A stretch of DNA of 10,576 bases from assembly GCA_040514355.1 (NCBI GenBank), contig JBEVCF010000056.1:1-10576 (forward strand). The letters are read 5' to 3'. A program made the translations under genes and the position numbers. The notes under the pieces are model-generated. The model was not told the origin of the DNA. It ran no database searches and saw only the letters and a list, made by a program, of their open reading frames with translations. Positions 1-6,589 of this stretch are shown piece after piece. The stretch is from Opacimonas sp040514355 (GTDB lineage Bacteria > Pseudomonadota > Gammaproteobacteria > Enterobacterales > Alteromonadaceae). Each line of letters begins with the position of its first letter. Position 1 is the first letter of the stretch.

Positions 1-596
1 ATATCAAAAGTCCCAAATTGCACAATGCACTACCAGATAGTTTATCCGAAGCCCAAGTGGAGGCTTTGCTAGCTGCGCCCAACCTTGAAGAACCACTGGG
101 CTTGCGTGACAAAGCGATGCTCGAAGTGTTATACGCTACAGGTCTGCGAGTCACGGAGTTAGTCTCTTTAACCACCGAGCAAATTTCGTTAGTACAAGGT
201 GTGATCCGCGTGACGGGCAAGGGAAATAAAGAACGCTTGGTGCCCTTAGGTGAAGCGGCGGTGGATGCCATGTATACCTATTTAAAAGAAGGGCGCCCAG
301 CATTACTTAAACACAACAATGATATTGTCTTTCCCAGTACTCGAGGGCTCCAAATGACGCGACAAACCTTTTGGCATCGTATCAAATACTACGCTAAGGT
401 TGCGGATATTCGAGTGCATCTATCGCCACATACTTTGCGTCATGCGTTTGCGACCCATTTGCTCAATCACGGCGCTGATTTGCGCGTCGTGCAAATGTTA
501 TTGGGCCACAGTGACCTGTCGACTACACAGATTTACACCCATGTGGCAACGGAGCGTTTGACGCACATTATCCAAGCCCATCATCCACGAGGGTAA
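1..596 (+). CDS. xerD: Tyrosine recombinase XerD, C-terminal part (5' end outside window)
   Basis: XerD is a site-specific recombinase that works with XerC at the dif site to resolve chromosome dimers at division. The frame is open to the left edge, with the first whole codon at base 3. About 197 codons are visible and roughly the first 100 residues of the usual 298 are missing, so the TTG at 18 is not the start. The visible part is the catalytic domain. It shows the first Arg in ATGLRVTEL (codon 147-149), the Lys in TGKGNKERL, the box SPHTLRHAFATHL with His and Arg, the His of LLGHSDLSTTQ and the nucleophilic Tyr in IYTHVATERL (codon 534-536). The segment SPKL-LP-LSEAQVE before it fits the E. 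coli XerD interdomain linker, which favours XerD over XerC. All catalytic residues are intact. The stop is 95 bases before the dsbC start chosen here. Confidence 0.95.
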   Translation, partial: IKSPKLHNALPDSLSEAQVEALLAAPNLEEPLGLRDKAMLEVLYATGLRVTELVSLTTEQISLVQGVIRVTGKGNKERLVPLGEAAVDAMYTYLKEGRPALLKHNNDIVFPSTRGLQMTRQTFWHRIKYYAKVADIRVHLSPHTLRHAFATHLLNHGADLRVVQMLLGHSDLSTTQIYTHVATERLTHIIQAHHPRG

Positions 597-599
597 TGA

Positions 600-628
600 T
601 TTACACTCTCGGCATAGCTTTTTACAAG
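600..628 (+). promoter_or_regulatory. Candidate sigma-70 promoter for dsbC
   Basis: TTTACA at 600-605 (5 of 6 matches to TTGACA) is separated by 17 bases from TACAAG at 623-628 (4 of 6 to TATAAT). Transcription would start near 635, leaving a leader of about 57 bases before dsbC. The boxes lie just after the xerD stop, in the 95-base gap. This is a pattern match by eye only; transcription could equally run through from xerD. Confidence 0.3.
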
Positions 629-633
629 CCGAG
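608..633 (+). other. Inverted repeat between xerD and dsbC
   Basis: CTCGGC at 608-613 is the reverse complement of GCCGAG at 628-633, giving a 6-base-pair stem with a 14-base loop. With a bulge the flanking CACT and GTG can extend it. No T-run follows, so it is a poor terminator. It overlaps the candidate -10 box and could be a weak mRNA structure, an operator half-site pair or chance. Confidence 0.3.
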
Positions 634-691
634 TGAATACAATAAACACAATCTCCGGTCTAGTGACCAACAATCATCATTGGGAAGGTTT

Positions 692-1414
692 ATGCGTCAG
701 TTTTTACACATTACAGGGCTGCTTTTAGCATTTTACTCAGGTATCGCCACAGCTCAGGTTTTAGATCAACAAGATGCGATGTTAGCCGAGTTTGAAGCCA
801 AAACAGGCTTACAAGTGTTGGCAGCAGCTGATGCACCACTGCCCAATCTACTGACCCTAAAAACGACCCGCGGCGTGTTTTATATCAGTCGTGATGGGGC
901 ATTTGTCTTTCAAGGTGCGATTTTGAACGTGGCGGAGGGATTTCGCAATGAGACGGAAATTGTACAAAATGAATACCGAGCGGAACGTGTCGCGAGCATC
1001 GCTCCTACCGGGATCTTGTACAAAGCCAAAAATGAAAAATATCGCATCGACATATTTACGGATATTTCTTGTGGTTATTGCCGTAAACTGCATCGTGAAC
1101 TAGAGGACTATTTGGACGCCGGTATTTCTGTGAACTACCTTGCATTTCCACGCATGGGCTTAAATTCAGACGTCTACAAAGATATGGTCTCGGTCTGGTG
1201 TGCTTCCAATCCGCAAGATGCGATGACCAATGCCAAATTAAATAGCGACGTGACTGCGCGTTCTTGTAGTACACAGGTCGCCGAGCATTACCGCGTCGGA
1301 GCTTCCATTGGGGTATCTGGCACACCCAATATTATCCTTAGCAATGGCACCGTGATCCCTGGTTATCAGCCAGCAGCGCAGTTGTTGGCAAGACTTGAAA
1401 GCATGGCGCAATAA
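692..1414 (+). CDS. dsbC: Thiol:disulfide interchange protein DsbC, periplasmic isomerase
   Basis: DsbC is a periplasmic, dimeric disulfide isomerase that reshuffles wrong disulfides and is kept reduced by DsbD. From the ATG at 692 the protein has 240 residues, close to the family length. It begins with a Sec signal peptide: a short n-region with Arg2, hydrophobic GLLLAFYSG, then ATA followed by Q, giving likely cleavage after residue 21. The N-terminal dimerisation domain covers about 25-85. The thioredoxin-fold domain carries the active site CGYC at 127-130, the cis-proline loop GVSGTP ending at Pro212, and the structural pair Cys170 and Cys192. The frame is open back to an ATG at 596 that overlaps the xerD stop. 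That start would place 32 polar residues before the signal peptide, so I reject it. GGGAAGG at 682-688 is the only ribosome-binding candidate and is close to the start. recJ follows after 3 bases, the same order as in many gammaproteobacteria. Confidence 0.93.
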   Translation: MRQFLHITGLLLAFYSGIATAQVLDQQDAMLAEFEAKTGLQVLAAADAPLPNLLTLKTTRGVFYISRDGAFVFQGAILNVAEGFRNETEIVQNEYRAERVASIAPTGILYKAKNEKYRIDIFTDISCGYCRKLHRELEDYLDAGISVNYLAFPRMGLNSDVYKDMVSVWCASNPQDAMTNAKLNSDVTARSCSTQVAEHYRVGASIGVSGTPNIILSNGTVIPGYQPAAQLLARLESMAQ

Positions 1415-1417
1415 AGC

Positions 1418-3172
1418 ATGCCTTTAGCGATAGTCAAACACGAACGTGTACCCGTTGATGCTTTGCAAAGCGAATGTCAAAAAGCGTTTGGTCTGCATGG
1501 ACAAAAAGTAGCTGAAATACTCGCGCAACGTGAGATTACGGCTCTGTCAGAAATGGAAAACTCGGCCAAGTTTTTGTTGCATTATGATGGTTTGACGGGG
1601 ATTGATGCAGCACTTGCCGTATTGGTTCCGGCGGTGACTGAACAAAAACGCGTGGTGATCATCGGCGATTTTGATGCTGATGGCGCAACCTCCACAGCCT
1701 TGTGTATGCTGGCATTGCGCGCCATGGGGTTAGCCCATGTGCAGTATCTGGTGCCTAACCGCTTTGATTTTGGCTATGGCCTTTCAGAGCAAATTGTCGA
1801 TGTGGCTCAGCGTGAATTCCAAGCTGAGGTGATTGTGACAGTCGACAATGGCATTGCCTGTCATGCCGGTGTGGCACATGCTAAAGCACTGGGGATGCAA
1901 GTCGTCATCACTGACCACCATCTACCTGGTCAGCACTTGCCGCCTGCTGATGCGATCGTCAATCCCAATCAGCATACTTGTGACTTTGCTTCAAAAAATG
2001 CGGCCGGCGTAGGTGTTGCGTTTTACGTATTAAGTGCGTTGCGCGCCGCTTTAGCCAAAGCAGGTTGGTTTAGCGAGTCACGTCCTATGCCCAACCTTGC
2101 CGAGTTTTTAGATATTGTGGCGGTAGGTACCGTCGCCGATGTCGTCAAACTTGACCACAATAATCGTATTTTTGTGCATCAAGGCTTACAGCGTATTCGC
2201 AAAGGGGTGGCTCGTCCTGGTATCCTCGCTTTGTTTGAAGTAGCAGGGAAAAAACACGCCAATGTGACGGCGACAGATTTGGGTTTTGTAATTGGACCGC
2301 GCTTAAATGCAGCAGGGCGTTTGGATGACATGAGTTTGGGCATCGAATGTTTGTTGAGTGATGATCCTCAACGTGCTCGAGATATAGCTTTTGCTTTGGA
2401 CAAAAAAAATGTCGAGCGTCGCAATATTGAATCGGATATGCGTGAACAAGCAGAATCTACGCTGGCGCAAATTACATTGGATGACAGCATACTGCCTTTG
2501 GGTTTAGTGTTATATGACCCACATTTCCATCAAGGGGTTATTGGTATTTTGGCGGGTCGCATTAAAGAGCAACACTATCGGCCGACTATTGCGTTCGCCC
2601 AAGCTGACGACTCCGAACTCAAAGGGTCTGCACGCTCGATCCCCGGGGTGCATATTCGCGATGTGTTGGACGAAGTCAACACCCAGTTCCCCGGACTGAT
2701 TATTAAGTTTGGTGGGCATGCTATGGCTGCGGGTTTGTCTCTGCAACCAACCGCCTTGGATGTATTTACCCAAGCGTTTAATCAAGTTTTAGAGCGTCAC
2801 ATGCAAGGTTTGCCTCAAGAGGCGCAAATTATCAGTGATGGCGCACTACCAGAGAGCTGTCTAACCTTGGAGTTTGCCTACTTGTTGCAAACTTTAGGGC
2901 CTTGGGGGCAGGGATTTACTGAGCCTGTCTTTGACAATGTCATGCGCATTGTGCAACAACGCATCGTTGGTGAAAAACACCTAAAACTCGTCTTGCAGCA
3001 CGGAAGCACTACCATTGATGCGATCGCTTTTGGAGTGGATTTAGCACTGTGGCCTAATCCCAATGTTGAGTATGTCCATGTGGCTTATTCACTTAATATT
3101 AATGAGTTTCGCGGGCAGCAAAGTGTACAATGTATGATCAAGGGCCTGTCAGCTGATTTGCCCAGAGTATAG
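1418..3172 (+). CDS. recJ: Single-stranded-DNA-specific 5'-3' exonuclease RecJ
   Basis: RecJ degrades single-stranded DNA 5' to 3'. It resects ends and gaps for RecFOR recombination and removes strands in mismatch and base-excision repair. The 584-residue product has the full DHH phosphoesterase layout: motif I DFDADG at 84-89, DNG at 143-145, DHH at 166-168, VADVV at 239-243, GPRLNAAGRLDD at 293-304, then the DHHA1 part with KGSARS at 402-407 and GGHAMAAG at 432-439, and a C-terminal OB-like region with INEFRG. All metal-binding aspartates and histidines are present. The length agrees with E. coli RecJ (577). The start is 3 bases after the dsbC stop, with no clear Shine-Dalgarno sequence, so translation is probably coupled to dsbC. 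The gene is followed by recO rather than prfB, its common downstream neighbour in E. coli and relatives. Confidence 0.96.
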   Translation: MPLAIVKHERVPVDALQSECQKAFGLHGQKVAEILAQREITALSEMENSAKFLLHYDGLTGIDAALAVLVPAVTEQKRVVIIGDFDADGATSTALCMLALRAMGLAHVQYLVPNRFDFGYGLSEQIVDVAQREFQAEVIVTVDNGIACHAGVAHAKALGMQVVITDHHLPGQHLPPADAIVNPNQHTCDFASKNAAGVGVAFYVLSALRAALAKAGWFSESRPMPNLAEFLDIVAVGTVADVVKLDHNNRIFVHQGLQRIRKGVARPGILALFEVAGKKHANVTATDLGFVIGPRLNAAGRLDDMSLGIECLLSDDPQRARDIAFALDKKNVERRNIESDMREQAESTLAQITLDDSILPLGLVLYDPHFHQGVIGILAGRIKEQHYRPTIAFAQADDSELKGSARSIPGVHIRDVLDEVNTQFPGLIIKFGGHAMAAGLSLQPTALDVFTQAFNQVLERHMQGLPQEAQIISDGALPESCLTLEFAYLLQTLGPWGQGFTEPVFDNVMRIVQQRIVGEKHLKLVLQHGSTTIDAIAFGVDLALWPNPNVEYVHVAYSLNINEFRGQQSVQCMIKGLSADLPRV

Positions 3173-3196
3173 TGTGATGACGACGAGGACGATGTA

Positions 3197-3925
3197 GTGA
3201 ACGTACAAACCCTACATGGCTATGTGTTGCATCGCCGTCCTTATCGAGAAACCAGTTTTTTGGTGGACATGCTATCACTGGAGTATGGCAAATGTCGGGT
3301 GGTCGCCAAAGGTGTCCGCTCCGCAAAATCCGATCGCAAAAGTACGTTACAAGCATTTCAATTTATTACCTGTACGGTGTCCGGGCGCGGCGAACTCAAA
3401 AACCTCACGTCCGCAGAAGTGACTGAAAAACCCCATCAACTAAAAGGGGAAGCCTTGTTCTGTGGCATGTATATCAATGAATTGATCAATCGTTGCTTGC
3501 CTGCTCACATTATCTGTCCCGAGGTGATGACCCAATACGTGCGTTGCCTTGAAGCGTTGCAAGCGGTAACTATGGCTGGTGATGGGAGTGCGCAAAAACA
3601 CTTGCAAGCGGCGGCGTTAAGAGAATTTGAGTTGGTATTGTTGGATGAACTCGGCGTATTACCTGATTTGGGGGTCGATGCGCTGGATCAGACGCCGGTG
3701 GACAACGACACCCAATACGTGTTTCAACCCGAGCAAGGTCTCGTCCAAGCATGGCATCATCCACATTTGCGTGCCTTTTCAGGCGCATTGTTGGCCAAAG
3801 TCTTAGCGCGGGAGTGGAGCAGTGATAGTTTGGCCCTCGCTAAGTATCTAACTCGCTATGCCTTTGCCCCATTTATCGGCGACAAACCGCTGAAAAGCCG
3901 TGAATTATTTGTATCCCAATCTTGA
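3197..3925 (+). CDS. recO: DNA repair protein RecO
   Basis: RecO, with RecR and RecF, displaces SSB and loads RecA on gapped DNA; it also anneals strands. The product has 242 residues, the normal size. The N-terminal OB fold (about 1-80) contains HRRPYRETSFLVD and VVAKGVRS, followed by a helical domain with GMYINEL at 90-96. The C-terminal KPLKSREL (230-237) is a strong family signature. It lacks the four-cysteine zinc site of many other RecO proteins, as does the E. coli protein. The start is a GTG, supported by GAGGA at 3185-3189 with a 7-base spacer and by alignment of the first residues. It lies 24 bases after recJ and in the same frame as recJ. The usual upstream partner era is absent, although the downstream pdxJ-acpS order is conserved. 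Confidence 0.93.
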   Translation: MNVQTLHGYVLHRRPYRETSFLVDMLSLEYGKCRVVAKGVRSAKSDRKSTLQAFQFITCTVSGRGELKNLTSAEVTEKPHQLKGEALFCGMYINELINRCLPAHIICPEVMTQYVRCLEALQAVTMAGDGSAQKHLQAAALREFELVLLDELGVLPDLGVDALDQTPVDNDTQYVFQPEQGLVQAWHHPHLRAFSGALLAKVLAREWSSDSLALAKYLTRYAFAPFIGDKPLKSRELFVSQS

Positions 3926-3937
3926 ATAAGGGATAAT
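3909..3937 (+). promoter_or_regulatory. Candidate sigma-70 promoter for pdxJ and downstream genes
   Basis: TTGTAT at 3909-3914 (4 of 6 to TTGACA), a 17-base spacer and GATAAT at 3932-3937 (5 of 6 to TATAAT) span the end of recO. Transcription would begin near 3944, about 26 bases before pdxJ. The -10 box sits inside a short palindrome, GGGAT-A-ATCCC (3930-3940), too tight to fold as a good hairpin. The 44-base gap here is the largest between recJ and mazG, which makes a promoter plausible. Seen by eye only. Confidence 0.35.
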
Positions 3938-3969
3938 CCCACAAACTCTAATACGTTTGAGATATAGCC

Positions 3970-4722
3970 ATGAAAGAAGTGTTATTAGGTGTCAACATTG
4001 ACCATGTTGCGACATTGCGCAACGCGCGAGGTACTACTTATCCCGATCCTGTCCATGCAGCCGATATTGCTGAGCGGGCTGGAGCCGATGGGATCACCGT
4101 GCATCTGCGTGAAGATCGTCGGCATATCCACGATCGCGATGTGGAAATATTAGCGCGAACAATTAATACACGCCTCAATCTTGAAATGGCAGTCACCGAT
4201 GAGATGCTCAGCATTGCACTTAAGACGCAACCGGCTTTTTGTTGCTTGGTGCCAGAAAAACGCGAAGAATTGACCACTGAAGGCGGTTTGGATGTTGCGG
4301 GTAACTTATCTCGGATGCAAGATGCCTGTGGGCAGTTAGCTGAGGCAGGTATTTTGGTGTCGTTATTTATCGATGCCGATGAACAGCAAATTGATGCAGC
4401 CGTCGCGTGTCAGGCGCCATATATTGAAATACACACAGGACAATATGCAGAAGCAAAAACCATAGCCGCTGCCGAACATGAGCTCGCTATTTTGAAAAGC
4501 GGCATCGAATATGCGCATCAGCGCGGTCTACATGTCAATGCCGGACATGGCCTGCACTATCACAATGTCAAACCGATCGCGGCACTTCCCGAGATCATCG
4601 AGTTGAATATTGGCCATGCTATTATGGGTCGAGCGATGTTTGATGGTTTGGATAAAGCAGTACGCGATATGCGGGCATTGATGCAAGAGGCCCGTATGCA
4701 GGCTTTAATCGAGTTGGGTTAA
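3970..4722 (+). CDS. pdxJ: Pyridoxine 5'-phosphate synthase PdxJ
   Basis: PdxJ closes the pyridine ring in the DXP-dependent vitamin B6 pathway. It condenses 1-deoxy-D-xylulose 5-phosphate with 3-amino-1-hydroxyacetone 1-phosphate to give pyridoxine 5'-phosphate, in the cytoplasm. The 250-residue product is a TIM barrel that starts with LLGVNIDHVATLRNARGT. Catalytic residues known from the E. coli enzyme are at the same positions: His45 in TVHLREDRRHI, Glu72 in NLEMAVT and His193 in NAGHGLHYHNV. The phosphate-binding end ELNIGHAIMGRA is also present. The ATG at 3970 fits the family N-terminus; only a weak GAG-type ribosome-binding site is visible. acpS starts 2 bases after the stop. This pair is conserved in E. 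coli and many relatives, without an obvious metabolic link. Confidence 0.96.
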   Translation: MKEVLLGVNIDHVATLRNARGTTYPDPVHAADIAERAGADGITVHLREDRRHIHDRDVEILARTINTRLNLEMAVTDEMLSIALKTQPAFCCLVPEKREELTTEGGLDVAGNLSRMQDACGQLAEAGILVSLFIDADEQQIDAAVACQAPYIEIHTGQYAEAKTIAAAEHELAILKSGIEYAHQRGLHVNAGHGLHYHNVKPIAALPEIIELNIGHAIMGRAMFDGLDKAVRDMRALMQEARMQALIELG

Positions 4723-4724
4723 GC

Positions 4725-5105
4725 GTGGCCATTGTTGGTTTAGGCACCGATATTGTTGAAATTGCGCGCTTTGCCAACAGCTCTGTCGCACAACCCGGTA
4801 TTGCCAAAAAAATACTGACGCCCAGTGAATTTGAACAATTTACCACACTGGCGCATCCGCATCGTTTTTTGGCCAAGCGTTTTGCCGCCAAAGAAGCGGC
4901 AGTAAAAGCCTTAGGCACCGGCATTGGACATGGCGTCAGTTGGCAAGACATGACGATTACGCATACCGAAAAAGGCCAGCCTCAACTTCATTTTACAGGG
5001 GGATTTGCACAGCAGGCCAAGGCGCTGGGAGTGACCCACGCCCACCTATCTATCAGTGATGAGCAAGCCTACGCCACTGCCACAGTGATCCTAGAGTCGT
5101 GCTAG
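4725..5105 (+). CDS. acpS: Holo-[acyl-carrier-protein] synthase AcpS
   Basis: AcpS transfers the 4'-phosphopantetheine group from CoA to a serine of apo acyl carrier protein, making the carrier active for fatty acid and lipid synthesis. The 126-residue size is standard for the trimeric AcpS class. The signature GLGTDIVEIARF near the N-terminus contains the magnesium ligand Asp9. The second motif RFLAKRFAAKEAAVKALGTG holds Glu57 and the conserved lysines. The start is a GTG only 2 bases after the pdxJ stop, with no good Shine-Dalgarno, so coupling to pdxJ is likely. The GTG gives MAIVGLGTDI, which matches the E. coli start. rlmD follows after 3 bases. In several other gammaproteobacteria other genes come between acpS and rlmD. 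Confidence 0.95.
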   Translation: MAIVGLGTDIVEIARFANSSVAQPGIAKKILTPSEFEQFTTLAHPHRFLAKRFAAKEAAVKALGTGIGHGVSWQDMTITHTEKGQPQLHFTGGFAQQAKALGVTHAHLSISDEQAYATATVILESC

Positions 5106-5108
5106 ATT

Positions 5109-6560
5109 ATGGTGCAAGTGTTCAAACCTGGTCGAAAGCCCAGAAACAACCCACGACCTCAGTCAATACAAACGGTCACGTTAACTTTTGATGGTTTTAC
5201 CTTAGATGGTCAGGCCTTATGTCGTCAGCATCAGCCTGTGGTGATGGCAACGGGCGGTCTGCCAGGGGAAACCTGCGAAGTAGCCATTACACACAAGAAA
5301 AAACACGTGTGGCTCGGGCATGTCGTTCGTGTTGAAACACCAGCAAATAGCAGGATCCAGCCAATATGCCCGCATATGTTCAATGTTACAAAGCCGCAAA
5401 AACCAGCTTGTGGGGGATGTCAACTGGGGTATATTCATCCCACAGATGCACTGGCACTAAAACAGCAAACGCTGGCACAAGCAGTGGCTAGGCGTTATCC
5501 GCAGGCAACCGTCAGTTGGACTGTCCCCATTGATTCTGACCATGCATATCGACGCAAATTGAAATTAGCGGTAGATGCACGAGGTGCAGGTCCTGCTAAA
5601 ATCGGCTTTCGACAGGCCAAATCGAATAAAGTATTGGCGGTGCAAAATTGCTATGTAGCCGTACCAGAGCTACAAGTATTACTCCAAGCCTTGCAGAGTG
5701 CGCAGTTTGGTTGGTGGAAAGCGATTGGACACATCGAATTACTCAGCGTGCGAGAAGGTACGGTAGTTTATTTACATGCCCGAGCCATGTTGCCACAGCA
5801 GGCATGGGCTGAATTAGCGCAATTTGCTCAGGCCCAAGACACCCAAATTGTCTGTAACCAAATGGCCGTGCTCGGCATAATGGACTCCACACATGTCCAG
5901 CAACATACTGCCAATGCTGGCGTGTGGCCAGAACACGCACGAGTAGCCACACTGACCCTGACTGATGGGCACGTACAATGGCATAAAACGCAGTTGACGC
6001 TGGAGTTAGCAACCACAGGTTACATCCCTGTTCATGTCCATGATTTTATGCAGGTCAACGAGCGCGTGAACGAACACATGGTCAAAGCGGCTATCCAAGC
6101 TTTATCTTTAGATCCGCAGGACCGAGTGCTCGATTTGTTTTGTGGCAGTGGAAACTTTACCCTACCCATTGCTCAGTCAGGCTGTGCCGTATTGGGCGTG
6201 GAGGGCATTGCAAGTATGGTCGAGCAAGCCTCGGTGGCCGCACGTGAACAGCACCTGGACCATGCGTGTTTTGTACATGCTGATTTGACTGATTTGGGCG
6301 TTTTGGCTGAACTAAAACGCTTCGCACCCAATAAGCTAGTGTTGGATCCAGCGCGCGATGGGGCACGTGCGATTTTAGCGCAATTACCGCTCACCAAGTT
6401 TGAAAAAATAGTTTATATTTCCTGTAATCCACAGTCTTGGCTGGATGACATTGCACTGTTATTCGATGCGGGATTCAAAATCGAAACCGTATATTGTATG
6501 GACATGTTCCAACAAACCCCTCATACTGAGGTCTTTAGCGTGTTTGTCCCTACTACGTAA
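5109..6560 (+). CDS. rlmD: 23S rRNA (uracil(1939)-C(5))-methyltransferase RlmD (RumA)
   Basis: RlmD uses S-adenosylmethionine to methylate C5 of U1939 in 23S rRNA (E. coli numbering). The 483-residue product has a basic N-terminal tail (GRKPRNNPRPQ), a TRAM/OB domain to about residue 75, an iron-sulfur binding region, and a C-terminal Rossmann methyltransferase. Visible sites are DFMQVN (312-317), DLFCGSGNF for SAM (342-350), LDPARDGA (412-419), the nucleophile Cys439 in YISCNP, and the probable base Glu474 in PHTEVFSVF. Candidate cluster cysteines are Cys87, Cys101, Cys104 (CGGC) and Cys181. The first loop is C-x13-C, longer than the C-x5-C I recall for E. coli RumA. The sequence from residue 312 onward matches RumA better than the paralogues RlmC or TrmA. 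It lies directly before relA, as in E. coli and Pseudomonas. Confidence 0.92.
   Translation: MVQVFKPGRKPRNNPRPQSIQTVTLTFDGFTLDGQALCRQHQPVVMATGGLPGETCEVAITHKKKHVWLGHVVRVETPANSRIQPICPHMFNVTKPQKPACGGCQLGYIHPTDALALKQQTLAQAVARRYPQATVSWTVPIDSDHAYRRKLKLAVDARGAGPAKIGFRQAKSNKVLAVQNCYVAVPELQVLLQALQSAQFGWWKAIGHIELLSVREGTVVYLHARAMLPQQAWAELAQFAQAQDTQIVCNQMAVLGIMDSTHVQQHTANAGVWPEHARVATLTLTDGHVQWHKTQLTLELATTGYIPVHVHDFMQVNERVNEHMVKAAIQALSLDPQDRVLDLFCGSGNFTLPIAQSGCAVLGVEGIASMVEQASVAAREQHLDHACFVHADLTDLGVLAELKRFAPNKLVLDPARDGARAILAQLPLTKFEKIVYISCNPQSWLDDIALLFDAGFKIETVYCMDMFQQTPHTEVFSVFVPTT
6400..6428 (+). promoter_or_regulatory. Candidate sigma-70 promoter for relA inside rlmD
   Basis: TTGAAA at 6400-6405 (5 of 6), a 17-base spacer and TGTAAT at 6423-6428 (5 of 6) lie within the 3' part of rlmD, about 155 bases before relA after allowing for the start site. 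E. coli relA is also reported to have promoters inside the upstream methyltransferase gene, which makes the location credible. The -10 box overlaps the codons for the catalytic ISCNP motif, so protein constraint could produce the match by chance. Confidence 0.35.
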
Positions 6561-6589
6561 TTTTTCCCAGTGAGATAAAAGGATCGGCC

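Noticed and set aside
18..20. TTG as the start of xerD
   Set aside because: The frame is open to the left edge and the residues before it (SPK) match the XerD linker; the real start lies outside the window.
608..633. xerD-dsbC inverted repeat as a terminator
   Set aside because: The loop is long, the stem is only 6 base pairs and no T-run follows.
596..691. N-terminal extension of DsbC starting at the ATG that overlaps the xerD stop
   Set aside because: The 32 residues are polar and would block the clear Sec signal peptide that starts at 692; the region also holds the candidate promoter.
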